Shown here: one piece after another, positions 13,557 to 14,575 of the stretch
How the letters are laid out: each line of letters starts with the position of its first letter
Numbering within the stretch: the first letter of the stretch is position 1
Assembly: GCA_003222935.1 (NCBI GenBank)
Contig: QHXL01000012.1
Coordinates: forward strand, 1-14,575
Length of the DNA: 14,575 nucleotides
Direction of reading: 5' to 3'
From: Acidobacteriota bacterium
GTDB lineage: Bacteria > Acidobacteriota > Blastocatellia > Pyrinomonadales > Pyrinomonadaceae
Program-made: the position numbers and the translations under genes
Notes under the pieces: generated by a model
Database searches by the model: none
Told to the model about the DNA's origin: nothing
The model's input: only the letters and a program-made list of their open reading frames with translations

Positions 13557-14575
13557 ATGTCCAAAATCCGCGTCCTCTCCGATCACGTAGCCAATCAAAT
13601 AGCAGCAGGCGAGGTAGTTGAACGTCCAGCTTCGGTTGCCAAAGAACTCGTTGAAAATAGTATCGATGCTGGTGCGACGCGGATAGTCGTCGAGATTGAA
13701 GCGGGTGGACGACGTCTCCTCAAAATCTCTGACGATGGTGAGGGCATGGTCCGAGACGATGCGGTGCTTGCTTTTGAACGGCACGCGACTTCGAAAATCA
13801 GCGGGACAGATGACCTGAATGCCATCGCCACGCTTGGATTTCGCGGGGAAGCACTTGCCTCGATAGCTTCCGTCGCCAAGGTCGAATTACTCACCAGTAC
13901 TGAGGCTGAAAAAGTCGGTACTCGCGTGAACATCGAAGGTGGACGGATGCGCGACGTTAAAGACGGAGCACATCCACGCGGCACTACGATCATCGTGCGG
14001 GAGCTTTTTTTCAATGTTCCCGCGCGGCGAAAGTTTCTGCGATCGGAAGCCACCGAAACGTTTCACCTGACGAACCTGGTGACGCATTACGCATTGGCCC
14101 ATCCCGAAATCGCCTTCACATTTACAAACAACGGCAGGGAAGTAATTAGAGCGACTGCTGCCAAGGACCTGCGTGAGCGTGCCTATCAGATTTTTGGCGA
14201 GGAGTTTCTCGATAATCTGCTCGAGGTCAATGGAGGTCAGCCGCAGGTCGCACGCGTCGTTGGTTATGTTTCGGCTCCACGTGATCGGCGCACCTCACGA
14301 GACTCGCAATACCTGTTTGTGAATCGAAGATTTGTGCGCGATCGGATGATTAGTCGCGCACTCTCGGAAGGTTATCGATCGATTCTTCCGCACGGCGTCT
14401 ATCCGGCGGCCCTGTTGTTTATCGAGACTCCGCTAGAGGAAGTTGATGTCAACGTACATCCCGCTAAGACCGAGGTGCGTTTTCGTCGTTCCGCTGCTGT
14501 TGCTGACGCGGTGAGAGAGTCAGTGAAGTCAGCGCTGGCGGCAGCCGGGTATGTGCGTGAGGAACGAGAGATCGT
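13557..14575 (+). CDS. mutL: DNA mismatch repair protein MutL, N-terminal part
   Basis: Uninterrupted frame of 339 codons that runs off the right edge. MutL links MutS mismatch recognition to strand removal; this part is its GHKL ATPase and following domain. The signatures are complete: motif I KELVENSIDAGA (29-40, catalytic Glu30 and Mg-binding Asn34), motif II DDGEGM (59-64), the lid start RHATSKI (75-81), TLGFRGEALASIASVA (92-107), GTTIIVRELFFNVPARRKFL, then FVNRRFVRD and DVNVHPAKTEVRF of the second domain with its conserved lysine. ATG at 13557 gives the standard N-terminus (IRVLSDHVANQIAAGEVVERP). No Shine-Dalgarno is seen; the bases just before it belong to the inverted repeat. The C-terminal endonuclease/dimerisation domain lies outside the window. 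No mutS is adjacent. Confidence 0.97.
   Translation, partial: MSKIRVLSDHVANQIAAGEVVERPASVAKELVENSIDAGATRIVVEIEAGGRRLLKISDDGEGMVRDDAVLAFERHATSKISGTDDLNAIATLGFRGEALASIASVAKVELLTSTEAEKVGTRVNIEGGRMRDVKDGAHPRGTTIIVRELFFNVPARRKFLRSEATETFHLTNLVTHYALAHPEIAFTFTNNGREVIRATAAKDLRERAYQIFGEEFLDNLLEVNGGQPQVARVVGYVSAPRDRRTSRDSQYLFVNRRFVRDRMISRALSEGYRSILPHGVYPAALLFIETPLEEVDVNVHPAKTEVRFRRSAAVADAVRESVKSALAAAGYVREEREI

Overview
The window carries nine complete or partial genes in three blocks. They point to a Gram-negative-type bacterium of moderate GC content that makes bacillithiol. The evidence is an Omp85-like outer-membrane barrel protein, a BshC homologue and a MutL homologue. Bacillithiol genes outside Firmicutes occur in Acidobacteriota, Bacteroidota and Deinococcota. 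Together with the many palindromic intergenic repeats this makes me favour an Acidobacteriota-like organism, but that is inference and no rRNA or marker gene settles it.

Left block (1-1018, minus strand): a PhzF-family isomerase/epimerase-like gene, followed with no spacer by the first 25 codons of an FAD/NAD(P)-binding oxidoreductase that runs off the left edge. A 436-base gap (1019-1454) follows, with a probable phzF promoter and a 197-base inverted-repeat element.

Central block (1455-10353): a divergent pair of operons around a 348-base regulatory gap (5588-5935). Leftwards run a 1074-aa patatin-related protein (GTSAG nucleophile elbow, DGG catalytic Asp, C-terminal membrane segments), a small membrane protein overlapping its 3' end, and a six-helix membrane protein. 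Rightwards run a three-helix membrane protein, a secreted Omp85-like protein with POTRA-like segments and a C-terminal barrel, and a 382-aa beta-rich protein with internal repeats and no signal peptide. This is the least explained part of the window. I read it as a candidate envelope or lipid-handling system, split across two divergent operons, that pairs a patatin lipase with an Omp85 barrel. In type Vd autotransporters such as PlpD these two modules are fused; here they are separate genes and the patatin has no signal peptide.

Right block (10490-14575, plus strand): a DapA/HOGA-type aldolase with a TTG start just downstream of a TATAAT box, bshC (final cysteine-adding step of bacillithiol synthesis), and the first 339 codons of mutL. 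The gaps before each of these genes hold distinct inverted repeats: a 30-bp-arm dyad at 10367-10464, a nested 183-base palindromic element at 11438-11620, a heptad repeat at 11657-11684, and a heptad-built dyad at 13445-13546 immediately before mutL. No tRNA, rRNA, CRISPR array, transposase gene or phage gene was seen.
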